Shown: positions 8,936-19,200, counted from the first letter of the stretch. The stretch: 64,000 bases of DNA from Enhygromyxa salina (GCF_000737335.2 NZ_JMCC02000007.1:1-64000); one strand, 5' to 3'. The notes: a model not told the origin generated them from the sequence alone. Made by a program: numbers and translations.

Positions 8936-9484
8936 TCAGTCGCAGGCTTCTTTGACCATGTACATCATCTGACCGTCGTCGCCGCAAAACCAGTTGTCGC
9001 CGTTGTTGTCGCAGCAGCCCTCGTACGAGAGCTCGCCACATTCGTTGCCTTCGACCAACCCCGGGGGGCACACGATCGGGTGGTTGCCCCCGGGATCCTC
9101 ACCGTTTCCGCCGCAGGCGTAGAAGGCCTCGGCTTCAACCCAACCACAGCTCGCTGGCGGGTCGCCGTCGCCGTCGCCAGTGGTTGGGTCTGGATCACCA
9201 TCACCATCACCGTCGCCGTCGCCGTCGCCGTCGCCCGTAGTGGTTGGATCCGGGTCGCCATCGCCATCGCCGGGGTCACCGTCGCCGTCGCCGCTCATCG
9301 AGGTTGGCGTGTCGGAGTCCGAAGTCTCGGTCTCGTCCCCGTCGCCGTTGGTGTTGCTGCCGTTGTTGGTGAACGTCGCCGAGGTCGTCGTGAGCGAGGC
9401 GAACTGATCCGTGTCGTCCCCGGACACGCACGCGCCGAGCGAGAGGAGCAAAATTGAGGCAAGGGAAAGGTTGCGCTGGGTCAT
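8936..9484 (-). CDS. Lipoprotein with Asp/Gly repeat linker and Cys-rich end
   Basis: 182-residue lipoprotein; the ATG at 9484 gives a clean signal peptide with lipobox SLGAC (Cys19). Residues about 45-115 are GDGDGDPDPTT-type repeats, encoded by a GCCGTCGCC-like minisatellite. The C-terminal about 60 residues contain at least six Cys (CGWVEAEAFYACGG, CPPGLVEGNECG, CCDNNGDNWFCG), suggesting a small disulfide-stabilised domain held away from the membrane. Function unknown. Acidic Asp/Gly linkers may bind calcium, but that is inference. It is convergent with the efflux operon, whose stop lies 35 bp away. Confidence 0.75.
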   Translation of the reverse strand: MTQRNLSLASILLLSLGACVSGDDTDQFASLTTTSATFTNNGSNTNGDGDETETSDSDTPTSMSGDGDGDPGDGDGDPDPTTTGDGDGDGDGDGDGDPDPTTGDGDGDPPASCGWVEAEAFYACGGNGEDPGGNHPIVCPPGLVEGNECGELSYEGCCDNNGDNWFCGDDGQMMYMVKEACD

Positions 9485-9579
9485 GTGAATCACGGTGATC
9501 GACGGGGAACCTAGCCCACGAGCGGCGCGCGACTCAAGCCAGCGCTGCGTTTGGCCCCATGAGCAGCTGAGCGCTGCGC

Positions 9580-10209
9580 TCAGAACACGACTTGCAGCCC
9601 CAAGCTGCCCCCCGCCTGCAGCCGCCCTGGCCGTTGGTCGAAGTAGTAGCTCGCGTCCGCCCGCAAGTAGAGCGACAGCCGAGGTGCCTTGCGAAACGGA
9701 AAGCGCAGGCCCAGCCCCGCTTGGGCGCCGTGACGCGACGCGATCTCGGTCGAGGCCATGCCATCGAACGAGAACCCGTGATCGCCGGATTTGCCACAGC
9801 CGCAGTCGAGGTCCGCGCCCCCGTCGAAGTTGGCCTCGACCAGGTGGGTGTAGCCAAGTGAGTAGCTTGGCCGCACCCACGAGAACATCCGCAGCTCGTG
9901 ACGGACGCCCAAGAGCCCCTGCGCAGCCACGCCGACCGGGAGCGCGTGCGCCCCCGCCCCGAGCTCACCAGTGACGTACAGGCCTCGAACCACCCGCACG
10001 CCAAGTCCAAGCTGCAGCGAAGCACCGACCGCTGGCGCGGCGTCGAGGAACCGGCCGTAGACCCGCGGGCCAACGTGGATCTCCATGCGGCGATGGTCGA
10101 GATCCGCGAGCCGAGCTTCGGGGCCGACAGGAGGCGTGAGGAGTAGGCTAGCGAGCGCGAGTCCAGGCAGCATGAACCCTCGAACACCGAGGGCGCCGAG
10201 CTGCGTCAC
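9580..10209 (-). CDS. Outer-membrane beta-barrel-like protein
   Basis: 209 residues from the GTG at 10209, which supplies an Arg-containing n-region; an ATG at 10173 would start directly at the hydrophobic MLPGLALASLLL stretch. A cleavable signal peptide is followed by alternating hydrophobic/aromatic strands with Gly turns (VGASLQLGLGVRVVRGLYVTGELGAG) and the protein ends in LQVVF, a terminal Phe typical of outer-membrane barrels. A Cys-rich loop (DLDCGCGKSGDHG) is inserted in the middle. It is probably a small porin-like or structural barrel. No specific family is recognised. Confidence 0.6.
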   Translation of the reverse strand: MTQLGALGVRGFMLPGLALASLLLTPPVGPEARLADLDHRRMEIHVGPRVYGRFLDAAPAVGASLQLGLGVRVVRGLYVTGELGAGAHALPVGVAAQGLLGVRHELRMFSWVRPSYSLGYTHLVEANFDGGADLDCGCGKSGDHGFSFDGMASTEIASRHGAQAGLGLRFPFRKAPRLSLYLRADASYYFDQRPGRLQAGGSLGLQVVF

Positions 10210-10276
10210 CTTGGGCCCAATGAATCTGCGCTGCCTGGCTCACGACACGCATGTCGGTGTGCTGCGGCTGTGATGC

Positions 10277-11776
10277 TCAGGGCACCGGCGCTGGCTCGGG
10301 CGAGTCTTCGCTGGGCGCGGTCGGCTCGGGTTCGGGCTCGGGTTCGGGCGCGGGCGGTTCGGGCTCGGGTTCGGGTTCGGGTTCGGGCTGCGGCTGCGGC
10401 TGCGGCGTGGGTGCAGCCTCCTCCAGCAGCTTCAGCGCCTCCGAGGGCAGCAGCTTCCCACCGTCGCGCAGCTCCCAGCTCTGCTCGCGCGCAGCCTGGG
10501 CCGCCAGCGCTTGCTTCTTCGAGTAGCGCATCGCCTTGCCAAACTCTTTGGCGACCATCTGCAGCACCACCCGCGCCGAGGTCTCGTTGAACTGATAGCG
10601 AAACACCAGCTGTCGCTTGTTTCGCTCGAGGGTCATGCCCGAGATGATCCCGCCCGCGACATCCCAAACGCCGACCTTCGTCAGATCCACCTCGAGCTGA
10701 TCGGTCCAGTAGGTCTGCGCCTTCTCGGCGTGGTCGGTCTCCAAGAAGTCGAGCTTGATCACCAGCTCGGGGTTGTTGGCCGCCTCCCACATGAGCTCCG
10801 CGCGGCTGGGGATCTCAATCGGAAAGTCGGGGCCGACGCGGACCATGCCGCGGATGTCCTCGACCACCAGCTGAATCCCGGCCTTGGGCTCTGCGTAGGT
10901 GTAGCGCTTGATCTTCGCAATGTTGGCGACGAAGTTGCCCGAGGTGTTGCCCTTGCTGGCGTCGGGGCCGGCGATGACCTGCTCGACGAAGGCCTCGCGC
11001 AGATACAGCGCGACGTCGTCCCCGGGCAGCAACACGAACTGGCGATCGTCAGTGTTCTCGGCCTCGATGTCGGGGTTTTTGTAGCGCGGGTCGCCGACCC
11101 GCACCCCCTCTTCCTCGCGCCAGTCGACCACCAAGCCCTGCTTGGCGCACGCGCGATCGATGCCTGCCGCCATCTCGGCGTGGCCAAACTTGTACTGCAC
11201 CGCGACGAAGGCCTGGGTCTGATCCGTGGCGTCGGGGCTGCCCATGACCACGTACTCGAAGTCCTCCCAGATGTTGAAGCCAGCGTCGTCGACCAGCAGC
11301 CGAAAGTCTCGCAGCGGCGCCATGATCTCTGTTGCCGCGTCACGAAACGGGAGCTTCTTGATCCGGCTGTTGGCCAGCACCAGCGTCCACGTGGCGTTGG
11401 GGGGCACGAGCGCCTTGATCTTCGAGGTCTTGTGCCCGAACTTGGGCTTGGGCTCCGGGTCGGGCTCGGGCTCGGGCAGCGAAGCCTCGGCGTCTGGATC
11501 TGGTGGTTGCTCGACCGGTGGCGGCGTTGCCTCTTCGGGCTCGGGTGGGTCTTCGGGCGGCGGCTCGGGCTCGTCATCGACCTCACCTTGGGCCTTGTCG
11601 GGCTCGATCTGCTTGACGTCGAACTCGATGAAGTCGATGTCGTAGTCGGGCAGCTCCTCGCTGAACTCGACCGGTTCGTGCTGGACGTTGAAGGCCCACA
11701 CGAAGGCGACCACGAACACCGCGTGGGCGAGGAGCGACAGGGCGCCGGACAGGCTGTATCGGGTCTGCTCGCGCAC
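10277..11776 (-). CDS. Membrane-anchored protein with TonB-like Pro/Glu linkers
   Basis: 499 residues. One N-terminal transmembrane helix (residues about 10-30, LLAHAVFVVAFVWAFNV) is followed by an acidic segment and then a Pro/Glu/Asp-rich stretch (about 60-110), the architecture of TonB and its relatives. Residues about 120-430 form a folded, probably periplasmic, domain of unknown type beginning at KIKALVPPNATWTLVLANSRI. The last about 60 residues are again a repeat linker (PQPQPEPEPEPEPEP). There is no TonB C-terminal domain, so an energy-transduction role is not supported. A periplasm-spanning scaffold is the safest reading. It is transcribed toward the barrel gene at 9580, about 70 bp away. 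Confidence 0.7.
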   Translation of the reverse strand: MREQTRYSLSGALSLLAHAVFVVAFVWAFNVQHEPVEFSEELPDYDIDFIEFDVKQIEPDKAQGEVDDEPEPPPEDPPEPEEATPPPVEQPPDPDAEASLPEPEPDPEPKPKFGHKTSKIKALVPPNATWTLVLANSRIKKLPFRDAATEIMAPLRDFRLLVDDAGFNIWEDFEYVVMGSPDATDQTQAFVAVQYKFGHAEMAAGIDRACAKQGLVVDWREEEGVRVGDPRYKNPDIEAENTDDRQFVLLPGDDVALYLREAFVEQVIAGPDASKGNTSGNFVANIAKIKRYTYAEPKAGIQLVVEDIRGMVRVGPDFPIEIPSRAELMWEAANNPELVIKLDFLETDHAEKAQTYWTDQLEVDLTKVGVWDVAGGIISGMTLERNKRQLVFRYQFNETSARVVLQMVAKEFGKAMRYSKKQALAAQAAREQSWELRDGGKLLPSEALKLLEEAAPTPQPQPQPEPEPEPEPEPPAPEPEPEPEPTAPSEDSPEPAPVP

Positions 11777-11885
11777 GAAGGTCAGCAGAATAGCAAACCG
11801 CCACGTTCGCGCCCGGGCACCCGCTCACACCCGGGGTTTTCGCGCCAATTGGCGCGAGGAGTTGACCCAGCGGGGCCACGCCGGA

Positions 11886-12626
11886 TCAGTTCAGGAGGTG
11901 GCGCTGGGGTGGGTGCTGCTCGAGCATCTCGCGGATCTGCGGGACCTCGGGGTGCAGGGCGGCGAGCAGCTCGAGGGTATCCGCGACCCGCTCGAGCTCG
12001 TCGGCCATGCCGAAGTGGCGGCGCAGGTTCTCCAGCATGCGCGTCAGGATCAGCCGGGAGTGGCATGGACGCAGGTGCACGTGGAGCTCGGGCGAGTCGG
12101 GCTCCACGTGGTGACCGACGACGCTGGTGAACAACGCGGCGAGCTCGTCGAGCAGCAACCGCCGGCCGCCGCGGAAGGGATCCCACACCTGGGGCTCGGC
12201 CCCGGCTTCTTCGGGCTGCAGCCCAACTAAAAAGTGGCCAGGGAAGCTCAGCCCGTGCAGCTCGACCCCGCAGCGCTCGGCGAGGTGGATCGCCAGCACC
12301 GACAAGCTGATCGGCAGACCCAGGCGGCGCTCGAGCACCCGATCCATCAGGCTGTTGCGTGGGTCCTCGTAGCTGCGAATGTTGCCGCGGAACCGGTTGC
12401 GGCGCAGAAACTCGAGCACGCCCTCGGTGACATCGACGGCGCCCGCTCGGCCGGCGCAGTGATCCACGACCGCGTGCTCGATCTCGGTCTGGGCCACGCG
12501 GGCTTCGGCCCAGGTGTCGCCGTCTTGCAGCGCGGCCGCGTAGAGCATCGCCGAGTCGAACAGCGGCACTGCGGCCTCCGAAGGACCGACCAAGTCGGTG
12601 AAGCGGTGGAGTAGATCGACGCGCAA
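11886..12626 (-). CDS. SirB1 / transglutaminase-like family protein
   Basis: 246 residues, apparently starting at a TTG one base after the stop of the deformylase gene, so translation is likely coupled to it. The centre matches the SirB1 (transglutaminase-like core 2) family: a NSLMDRVLERRLGLPISLSVLAIHLAERCGVELHGLSFPGHFLVG run that includes the conserved LGxPISL and FPGHFL motifs, followed by helical repeats at the C-terminus (about 200-246). The family is widespread and cytoplasmic, with no agreed reaction, and its Cys/His residues suggest a degenerate transglutaminase. The pairing with peptide deformylase is an observation, not evidence of function. Confidence 0.8.
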   Translation of the reverse strand: MRVDLLHRFTDLVGPSEAAVPLFDSAMLYAAALQDGDTWAEARVAQTEIEHAVVDHCAGRAGAVDVTEGVLEFLRRNRFRGNIRSYEDPRNSLMDRVLERRLGLPISLSVLAIHLAERCGVELHGLSFPGHFLVGLQPEEAGAEPQVWDPFRGGRRLLLDELAALFTSVVGHHVEPDSPELHVHLRPCHSRLILTRMLENLRRHFGMADELERVADTLELLAALHPEVPQIREMLEQHPPQRHLLN

Positions 12627-12627
12627 C

Positions 12628-13203
12628 TCAGGCTCCCCAGCGTTCTACGATCTGCTTGACGCGCTCGCGGACCGCGGCCTCGTAGTATTGATGGAAGGTG
12701 TCCCAGGTGCACAGCGTGGTCGGATCTTCCACGCGATCGACGAACAGCTTGCCCCACAGGTGATCGACCTCGTGCTGGAAGGTGCCCGCGCTGATCCCAC
12801 GGACCTCGAAGTCGAGCGGCTGGCCTTCGCGGTCGAGGGCGCGCACACGCAGCTGGGCGTGGCGCCGCACCACCCCACGCAAGTTGGGGACCGACAGGCA
12901 GCCCTCGAAATTTTCAAACGTGTCGTCCCCGAGCGGCTCGAGCTTGGGGTTGATCAACACCGTCAGCGGGATGTTGGGCTTGTAGGGGTAGCGGGGGTTG
13001 TCCTTGACCTCGATCGCGCACGCTTGAACGGGCTCGAACACCTGGTTGGCCGCGAGCCCGGCCCCCTTGGCGTGGCGCATGGTGGCGATTAGATCGTCGA
13101 TGAAGCCCTGAAATTCGGGGGTCTTCAGCTCTTCAGCAGAGACCTCGCGTGCGTGCTGGCGCAGCACTGGTTCGCCGATCTGGGCGATGGGTCGGATCGT
13201 CAC
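12628..13203 (-). CDS. def: Peptide deformylase
   Basis: 191-residue metal hydrolase that removes the formyl group from the N-terminal Met of nascent proteins. All three hallmark motifs are present: GAGLAANQ (motif 1), EGCLSVP (motif 2, Cys is a metal ligand) and QHEVDHLWG (motif 3, HExxH-type with both His ligands and catalytic Glu). Length is normal. A C-terminal extension (DTFHQYYEAAVRERVKQIVERW) forms an amphipathic helix as in many type I/III enzymes. It is the first gene of a two-gene unit with the SirB1-like gene. No second deformylase or fmt gene lies in the window. Confidence 0.96.
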   Translation of the reverse strand: MTIRPIAQIGEPVLRQHAREVSAEELKTPEFQGFIDDLIATMRHAKGAGLAANQVFEPVQACAIEVKDNPRYPYKPNIPLTVLINPKLEPLGDDTFENFEGCLSVPNLRGVVRRHAQLRVRALDREGQPLDFEVRGISAGTFQHEVDHLWGKLFVDRVEDPTTLCTWDTFHQYYEAAVRERVKQIVERWGA

Positions 13204-13292
13204 GCGCCGAGTCTAGCAGGGGTTCTTGGCGCGTCGCGCTTGATTTGACCAAGGGTCGGCGTGGGAAGCGGCGCACCTCGCTGCGTCGTTCT

Positions 13293-15794
13293 CTATTTGC
13301 TGGTGTCGGGGCTCGCTTCGGGTTCCGTCGTGGCTGGCATGGCTGGCATGTCCGGCATGTCCGGTGGTGGCTGGCTTGGTGCGCCACAGTTCGCGCCCGC
13401 GAAGAATTGCGCGAAGAACTCGGGACCACGCTCGAGCGGCCAGCGCTCGACGGTCTCGGCAGCGAGCACCCCCGCAGACGTGCCGTCGAGGATCCGGCAC
13501 ACAGGCATGGCCGTGCCGGGTCGCCACACCGCGACGAGATCCTCGGTGCGCAGCGCCTGCTCGGACGAGCCGACCCAGCGCGCGAGGGCGGTGGTGTCGG
13601 CCACGTAGAGATCGACTGTGGCGTCATCGACGAGCCGGTGGATCGTCAAGCCGCGATCGTCGAGCTCGACGAACACGCCCGCGCCCCCGTCTTGTGCGGT
13701 GCCACCGAGCACGGCCAGCTCCCACACGCGACCGCCCTCACCCGCGTGGATCGGCACCGCCTCGGTCGCGTGGCGATCGAGGCGCGCGATCGATCCGTCC
13801 AAGAACCCGATGACGAGGGTTGGGTCGGCGTCGCGCAGTGGCACCCACGCGAGCGTTGTCGCGGCGCCGGGGAGCTCGATCGAGGTCACCGTACCGGCGG
13901 TGTCGATCCGCTCGAGGGTGCCGCCGCCAAATGGCTGCACGACCGCGAGGGTGCCGTCGTTGGCGATCGCGGCCAGGGTCCCGGCGTCGACCGTCTGACC
14001 GGCCTGCGGCGCGGCGGCCTGCACGACTGGCTTGCGCGCGTGCAGATCCACGATGTGTCGCTCGAAGCTCGAGACGTGGGCCGACCACAGCCCGTTGGCG
14101 GAGAAGCGAGGCGCGCCAGCGAGGGCGTCGGGGCCCGCGGTCCAGCCCAGCGAGGCGCCCGGCGCCAGCCAGCTCTGCGCCGCCGCCCCGGGGGCCCACG
14201 CGAGCACGAGCGAGCCATCTGGGCTGAGGCCGATGTCCAGGCTGGTGGCGTCGTCCGAGATGCCCAGCACCTGCGCGGCCCCGTCGGGCACCCGGAGCAC
14301 GCGGACCAGCGCCTGCGAAGTCTCGCCGTAGCTCGTCGCGCTGGTCGTCAGGATCTGCGCCTGCGCGTCGAGCTGGATCATGAAGGGATACACAGGTGGG
14401 CCGGGCACGGGCTGCTCACCCTCCTGCGGCTGAGATGGCAGCACCTGCCACGGGGCCTCGACGCGGATCGATCGGTGGCCGGCGGCGTCCAGCGACCACA
14501 GCCGATAGCTGGTCCGCGGCTCGAGCGTGGCGGTGACGAGCTGCGCGCTGCCGCTGGCGCCAGCGAGCAGATCCGGGTGCTCTTCAGCGGGGGCCATCCA
14601 GCCAGCCTCGGCGGGTCGGGCCCAGGCCACGACCGCGAGGTTGCCCAGGCCGTCGCCGATCGCGGCGTGGTGATGATCGATCGCCAGCTCGCGGTTCTCG
14701 CCCGCTCGCCAGCCTCGCTCGGGGGGCTGTTCGGCCCAGCCCGGGAAGTGATCCAGGATCAGCACCTCTTCCTTGGGCCCCAGCGCAAAGTCGCCGGTTG
14801 GCAGGTTGGGCTGGGCGGTGCTCGCTGGCGTGGGGTTGCCGCTGGCGTCGGTCCAAAACGCCCATGGCTTGACCAGCGCGAGCGGGTAGTGGGCTTGGTC
14901 TTCCAGCCGGCGGCCGATCAGCCCGGCGTTGTTGCGGTCGTAGATCTCTCGGTAGATCACGCCCCCGCGCGAGACCACGCCCAGGTCGCTGTCGATCGGC
15001 GCGCTCGGGACCAGCTGGCGCGCGCGCTGCTGGCTGGGCTGCCAGACTTCTACGTAGTCCGCGGCCGCGCCGGGAAAATCGAGGGCGGCCGCGGCTCGCA
15101 GCGCCGCTTGCTCTTCCGGCGGGACCGCCTGCATGCCGCCGTCGTCGAAGCTCGCCAGCGGGTGCGTGGCGATGCCCTCGCGCAGCGCCCACTGGCGCAG
15201 CTCGGCCGCGGCGATCACACCGCCGCTTGGCGACAACGCCAGCCCCGTGACGAACGCGTGGCCGACCATCGACCAGACCAGCTGGGGCTGTGGCTCGCGG
15301 GTCCACATTTGGATGTGATGGCCGTCGCTGACCACCAGGTGCGGACCGGCGACGGCCATCGCCGTGATCGGGCTGCTTGGGCCGTTTGGGTTGCCCAGCG
15401 TGAACGCGCGCGATGGCTGGGTCGCGTGGGCCGGCCACTCGAGCACGCGGCCGTCGAAGCCCGCCGTGTACCAGACGCCGTCGGGCGCGACTTGGAGCGC
15501 GGCGAGGCCACCCGGGTGCGCGCGCGAGGCCGCGAGCAGCTTGCCGTTGGCCCAGATCCGAACCCAGCCGTCGGCGTCGCCGCTGGCGAGGCGCCACTGC
15601 TCGTCGGCGCGAGGGGGGAGGAGGGCGAGATCGACGATCGCGGCGCTGTGGAAGGGGAGGGCGATCTCGGTTGGGCGTAGGGTTGGGGTGGTGGTGGCGA
15701 GGGTGGGGGCGCTGGTCTGGGTCGCCGTGACGGTGGGCGTGCAGCCCAGCGAGGTGAGCGTGAGGGCGAGGAGCAGACGGCGGGGGCGGGGCAC
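13293..15794 (-). CDS. WD40/beta-propeller lipoprotein
   Basis: 833-residue envelope lipoprotein with lipobox TSLGC (Cys18) and a Thr-rich linker. The body consists of repeated units with W-IWANGK, GLAALQVAPDGVWYTAGFDGRVLEWPA and SPDGSLVLAWAPG patterns, i.e. degenerate WD40-like blades spaced about 40-50 residues, probably two propellers. The C-terminal about 30 residues are Met/Pro/Asp-rich (DMPDMPAMPATT). It is likely a surface or periplasmic scaffold or sensor; no enzymatic motif is visible. It stands alone, with 89 bp to the deformylase gene downstream and the CRISPR array 434 bp upstream. Confidence 0.75.
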   Translation of the reverse strand: MPRPRRLLLALTLTSLGCTPTVTATQTSAPTLATTTPTLRPTEIALPFHSAAIVDLALLPPRADEQWRLASGDADGWVRIWANGKLLAASRAHPGGLAALQVAPDGVWYTAGFDGRVLEWPAHATQPSRAFTLGNPNGPSSPITAMAVAGPHLVVSDGHHIQMWTREPQPQLVWSMVGHAFVTGLALSPSGGVIAAAELRQWALREGIATHPLASFDDGGMQAVPPEEQAALRAAAALDFPGAAADYVEVWQPSQQRARQLVPSAPIDSDLGVVSRGGVIYREIYDRNNAGLIGRRLEDQAHYPLALVKPWAFWTDASGNPTPASTAQPNLPTGDFALGPKEEVLILDHFPGWAEQPPERGWRAGENRELAIDHHHAAIGDGLGNLAVVAWARPAEAGWMAPAEEHPDLLAGASGSAQLVTATLEPRTSYRLWSLDAAGHRSIRVEAPWQVLPSQPQEGEQPVPGPPVYPFMIQLDAQAQILTTSATSYGETSQALVRVLRVPDGAAQVLGISDDATSLDIGLSPDGSLVLAWAPGAAAQSWLAPGASLGWTAGPDALAGAPRFSANGLWSAHVSSFERHIVDLHARKPVVQAAAPQAGQTVDAGTLAAIANDGTLAVVQPFGGGTLERIDTAGTVTSIELPGAATTLAWVPLRDADPTLVIGFLDGSIARLDRHATEAVPIHAGEGGRVWELAVLGGTAQDGGAGVFVELDDRGLTIHRLVDDATVDLYVADTTALARWVGSSEQALRTEDLVAVWRPGTAMPVCRILDGTSAGVLAAETVERWPLERGPEFFAQFFAGANCGAPSQPPPDMPDMPAMPATTEPEASPDTSK

Positions 15795-16228
15795 GGATCG
15801 AGACTAGCTCCAAATCAGCGCTGAGATTGGCAAAGCTGAATGATTTTGGGCTGGTACGAGCCGCCAGGAGCCACACGGGCTGTGCCTTCGAGCCGGAGCT
15901 GCGGCCGCGCTCGCGTTCGCCGAGGCGGAGGTCCACGACCCCTCGGCCTGCCCAGCGGATCCTCGAGGTGCTCGAGGCCGCCGAGGGACCGTCCAAGCGA
16001 CGGGCTCAGGACGAGTGCCGCATGCGCTCGGCCTCGGTTGGCGACGCGCTCACCGAGTTCGTCGACGGTGGGGCCGTGGTCGAGACCGAGCTTGAGTATC
16101 GGGGCGCGCGCTGACGGTTCCACGTGCGGGGTTTCGGTGAGTTCCCTGGGAGTCGTGGGGGCACGGGAAACGGAAACATCGATTGGCTTGGAGACGACAT
16201 CAAATAGCTCGCTCGCTCTCACCTGCGA
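15795..16228. other. No convincing gene; leader-distal flank of the CRISPR array
   Basis: A plus-strand frame ending at 16114 has coding-like third-position G/C over its last 80 codons (RILEVLEAAEGPSKRRAQD...) but no start codon with a ribosome site, and no family is recognised. It could be the remnant of a gene disrupted at its 5' end. The bases GTTCCACGTG at 16117 are a half-match to the myxobacterial parS palindrome and are not called. Confidence 0.35.
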
Positions 16229-19200
16229 GCTTCAACGGGGCCGCCCTCCATCGAGGGCGGAAAGGTGGCGAAGGCCATGAAGGCGAAGAAGCAGTGCTGC
16301 TTCAACGGGGCCGCCCTCAATCGAGGGCGGAAAGGTCATCTTCGCCCGAGAGGGAGTCGAGCGAGCCAACGCTTCAACGGGGCCGCCCTCAATCGAGGGC
16401 GGAAAGATGGAGGCTGCGGAGCAAGACTGGAGTCAGGTGGCGCGCTTCAACGGGGCCGCCCTCAATCGAGGGCGGAAAGCCGTTGCCGGGTCGCTGTCTT
16501 GGGGCTCGCCGAGCAAGCTTCAACAAGACCGCCCTCAATCGAGGGCGGAAAGGGGGGCCAAGATCAGGCTCAAGGCTGGCGGGGTGCTTCAACGGGGCCG
16601 CCCTCAATCGAGGGCGGAAAGCCGGTCATCCCCTCGAGCTCACAGCCGCGGCAGCCGCCGTGCTTCAACGGGGCCGCCCTCAATCGAGGGCGGAAAGCCG
16701 GTCATCCCCTCGAGCTCACAGCCGCGGCAGCCGCCGTGCTTCAACGGGGCCGCCCTCAATCGAGGGCGGAAAGATAGTGACGATCCACGACAAGCACGAG
16801 GCACTGCAATGGGCTTCAACGGGGCCGCCCTCAATCGAGGGCGGAAAGCCGTGCTCGCGCCGAGTGAGCGCGGCGGCGGCATCGTCATTGCTTCAACGGG
16901 GCCGCCCTCAATCGAGGGCGGAAAGCTGGTCCAGCGGGATAGCCAAGGTCTCGACCGCGAGCGCCCAGCTTCAACGGGGCCGCCCTCAATCGAGGGCGGA
17001 AAGCCACTCGCGGTAGCCTCCGAGCGATGGGGATGACGCTTCAACGGGGCCGCCCTCAATCGAGGGCGGAAAGACTCGTGGAGTTTCCCAATGTCGGCCT
17101 CTACTCCGCTTCAACGGGGCCGCCCTCAATCGAGGGCGGAAAGGGGCGGGCTCGTGTCCGACTATGACCTCGCGCTCACGGGCTTCAACGGGGCCGCCCT
17201 CAATCGAGGGCGGAAAGTCGAGTGCGCGCCGCTCGGGGTGCTCGGTGGGATCGCGGCTTCAACGGGGCCGCCCTCAATCGAGGGCGGAAAGGAATGAGCC
17301 CGACCATGGGAGGCGGCAAGTCGATATCGTCGCTTCAACGGGGCCGCCCTCAATCGAGGGCGGAAAGGCGTGCATGACCGCCGAGCAAGCGGCCGGGCTC
17401 CGGCTTCAACGGGGCCGCCCTCAATCGAGGGCGGAAAGCGGCGGCCACCTGTGGGCGCAACGGCGAAGCGACTCGCCGCTTCAACGGGGCCGCCCTCAAT
17501 CGAGGGCGGAAAGGCGGTCAGCGGCCGAGTGCTGTGGGTAATCGAGGCGCTTCAACGGGGCCGCCCTCAATCGAGGGCGGAAAGCCGGCCGCGTCTACAA
17601 GCGAGGCGACGAGATCCCACGCTTCAACGGGGCCGCCCTCAATCGAGGGCGGAAAGGCCAGGCTGCGCAGCGGGAGACCGCCACGCCGCGAGCTTCAACG
17701 GGGCCGCCCTCAATCGAGGGCGGAAAGCCAAAATCGTCCTGCGTGGCCTCGTCGGCGCCGTCGCTTCAACGGGGCCGCCCTCAATCGAGGGCGGAAAGAG
17801 ATCCTCGAGCGAGCGCGATCGATGAACTGGTTGTTCGCTTCAACGGGGCCGCCCTCAATCGAGGGCGGAAAGCAGCGTGCGCCCGTACTTGCGCGCGGCT
17901 CCTGGCCTCGCTTCAACGGGGCCGCCCTCAATCGAGGGCGGAAAGACGGCTCACCCATGGCTGAGCCCGTACAAACTCTGGGCCCATCGCTTCAACGGGG
18001 CCGCCCTCAATCGAGGGCGGAAAGATCGCCGAGGAACCTCGACCGCGGCCACTCCACCGCCCCGCTTCAACGGGGCCGCCCTCAATCGAGGGCGGAAAGG
18101 GTGCTCGCTGCTCGCGTGGGTCCGACAGTGGGGTGCTTCAACGGGGCCGCCCTCAATCGAGGGCGGAAAGCGCTCGGGGCCTGACCGGCCAGGCCGTATG
18201 GCTCGCTTCAACGGGGCCGCCCTCAATCGAGGGCGGAAAGAAACGAGCGCCGCAGCGCCTCCCGCTCCGCGGTTGAGCGGCTTCAACGGGGCCGCCCTCA
18301 ATCGAGGGCGGAAAGGACAAGCGGGTCCGGCACGGCGTCCACCTGCTCGGGCGTGCTTCAACGGGGCCGCCCTCAATCGAGGGCGGAAAGATAGCGGTGC
18401 TGAGCGGTCATGTTGCGGGCCTGTTCGTGCGGCTTCAACGGGGCCGCCCTCAATCGAGGGCGGAAAGATGGAGAGGCCACGACGGGCATGCGCGACATCG
18501 TCTGGCTTCAACGGGGCCGCCCTCAATCGAGGGCGGAAAGGGCAACGATCCGCAACCGTCCGGGATCGAGCTCATGTACGGCTTCAACGGGGCCGCCCTC
18601 AATCGAGGGCGGAAAGTGCCTCACTGTCTTGGTCCGACCCGTCGAGATTCGCTTCAACGGGGCCGCCCTCAATCGAGGGCGGAAAGGCGATCCCGGGCTC
18701 GTGTGTGATGGGGGCACGTGCGCAGCTTCAACGGGGCCGCCCTCAATCGAGGGCGGAAAGGTACGACCGCGGTGGCCGACGGATCCAAGGTGGTCGCTTC
18801 AACGGGGCCGCCCTCAATCGAGGGCGGAAAGGCCTTGCTTGAAGTCGCGTACTGGATCGAAGACGGCGAAGCTTCAACGGGGCCGCCCTCAATCGAGGGC
18901 GGAAAGAGGCAACGACGCGACGGCTCTCGAGGATTCGCGACATGCTTCAACGGGGCCGCCCTCAATCGAGGGCGGAAAGCCCGGCACGAACGGCGCGCGC
19001 GGTGGCGGTGGGATGCTTCAACGGGGCCGCCCTCAATCGAGGGCGGAAAGTATGAACTCGCTGGCCACACTCGACGCCCTCGACGTCGCTTCAACGGGGC
19101 CGCCCTCAATCGAGGGCGGAAAGAAACCAGGCCGCGTGGCCGCCGTCCGCGTCAGTGTAGCTTCAACGGGGCCGCCCTCAATCGAGGGCGGAAAGGCGCT

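Noticed and set aside
9180..9300. GCC/GTC-type minisatellite DNA as a non-coding repeat
   Set aside because: It is in frame and encodes the Asp/Gly linker of a lipoprotein; the same applies to 37440-37640 and 59750-59820.
10511..12130. Long plus-strand frame opposite the TonB-like gene
   Set aside because: Antisense shadow; composition follows the complement of the Pro/Glu linkers.
13149..15680. Long plus-strand frame opposite the beta-propeller lipoprotein
   Set aside because: Antisense shadow of a high-GC gene; no start context, Arg/Gly/Ala-rich sequence, and the minus strand has a lipoprotein signal and repeats.
15827..16114. Possible small gene before the CRISPR array
   Set aside because: Coding-like only at its 3' part, begins with TTG without a ribosome site, and no recognisable family; kept as possible remnant.
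16117..16126. GTTCCACGTG half-match to parS
   Set aside because: The right half (CGGGG) does not continue the palindrome.
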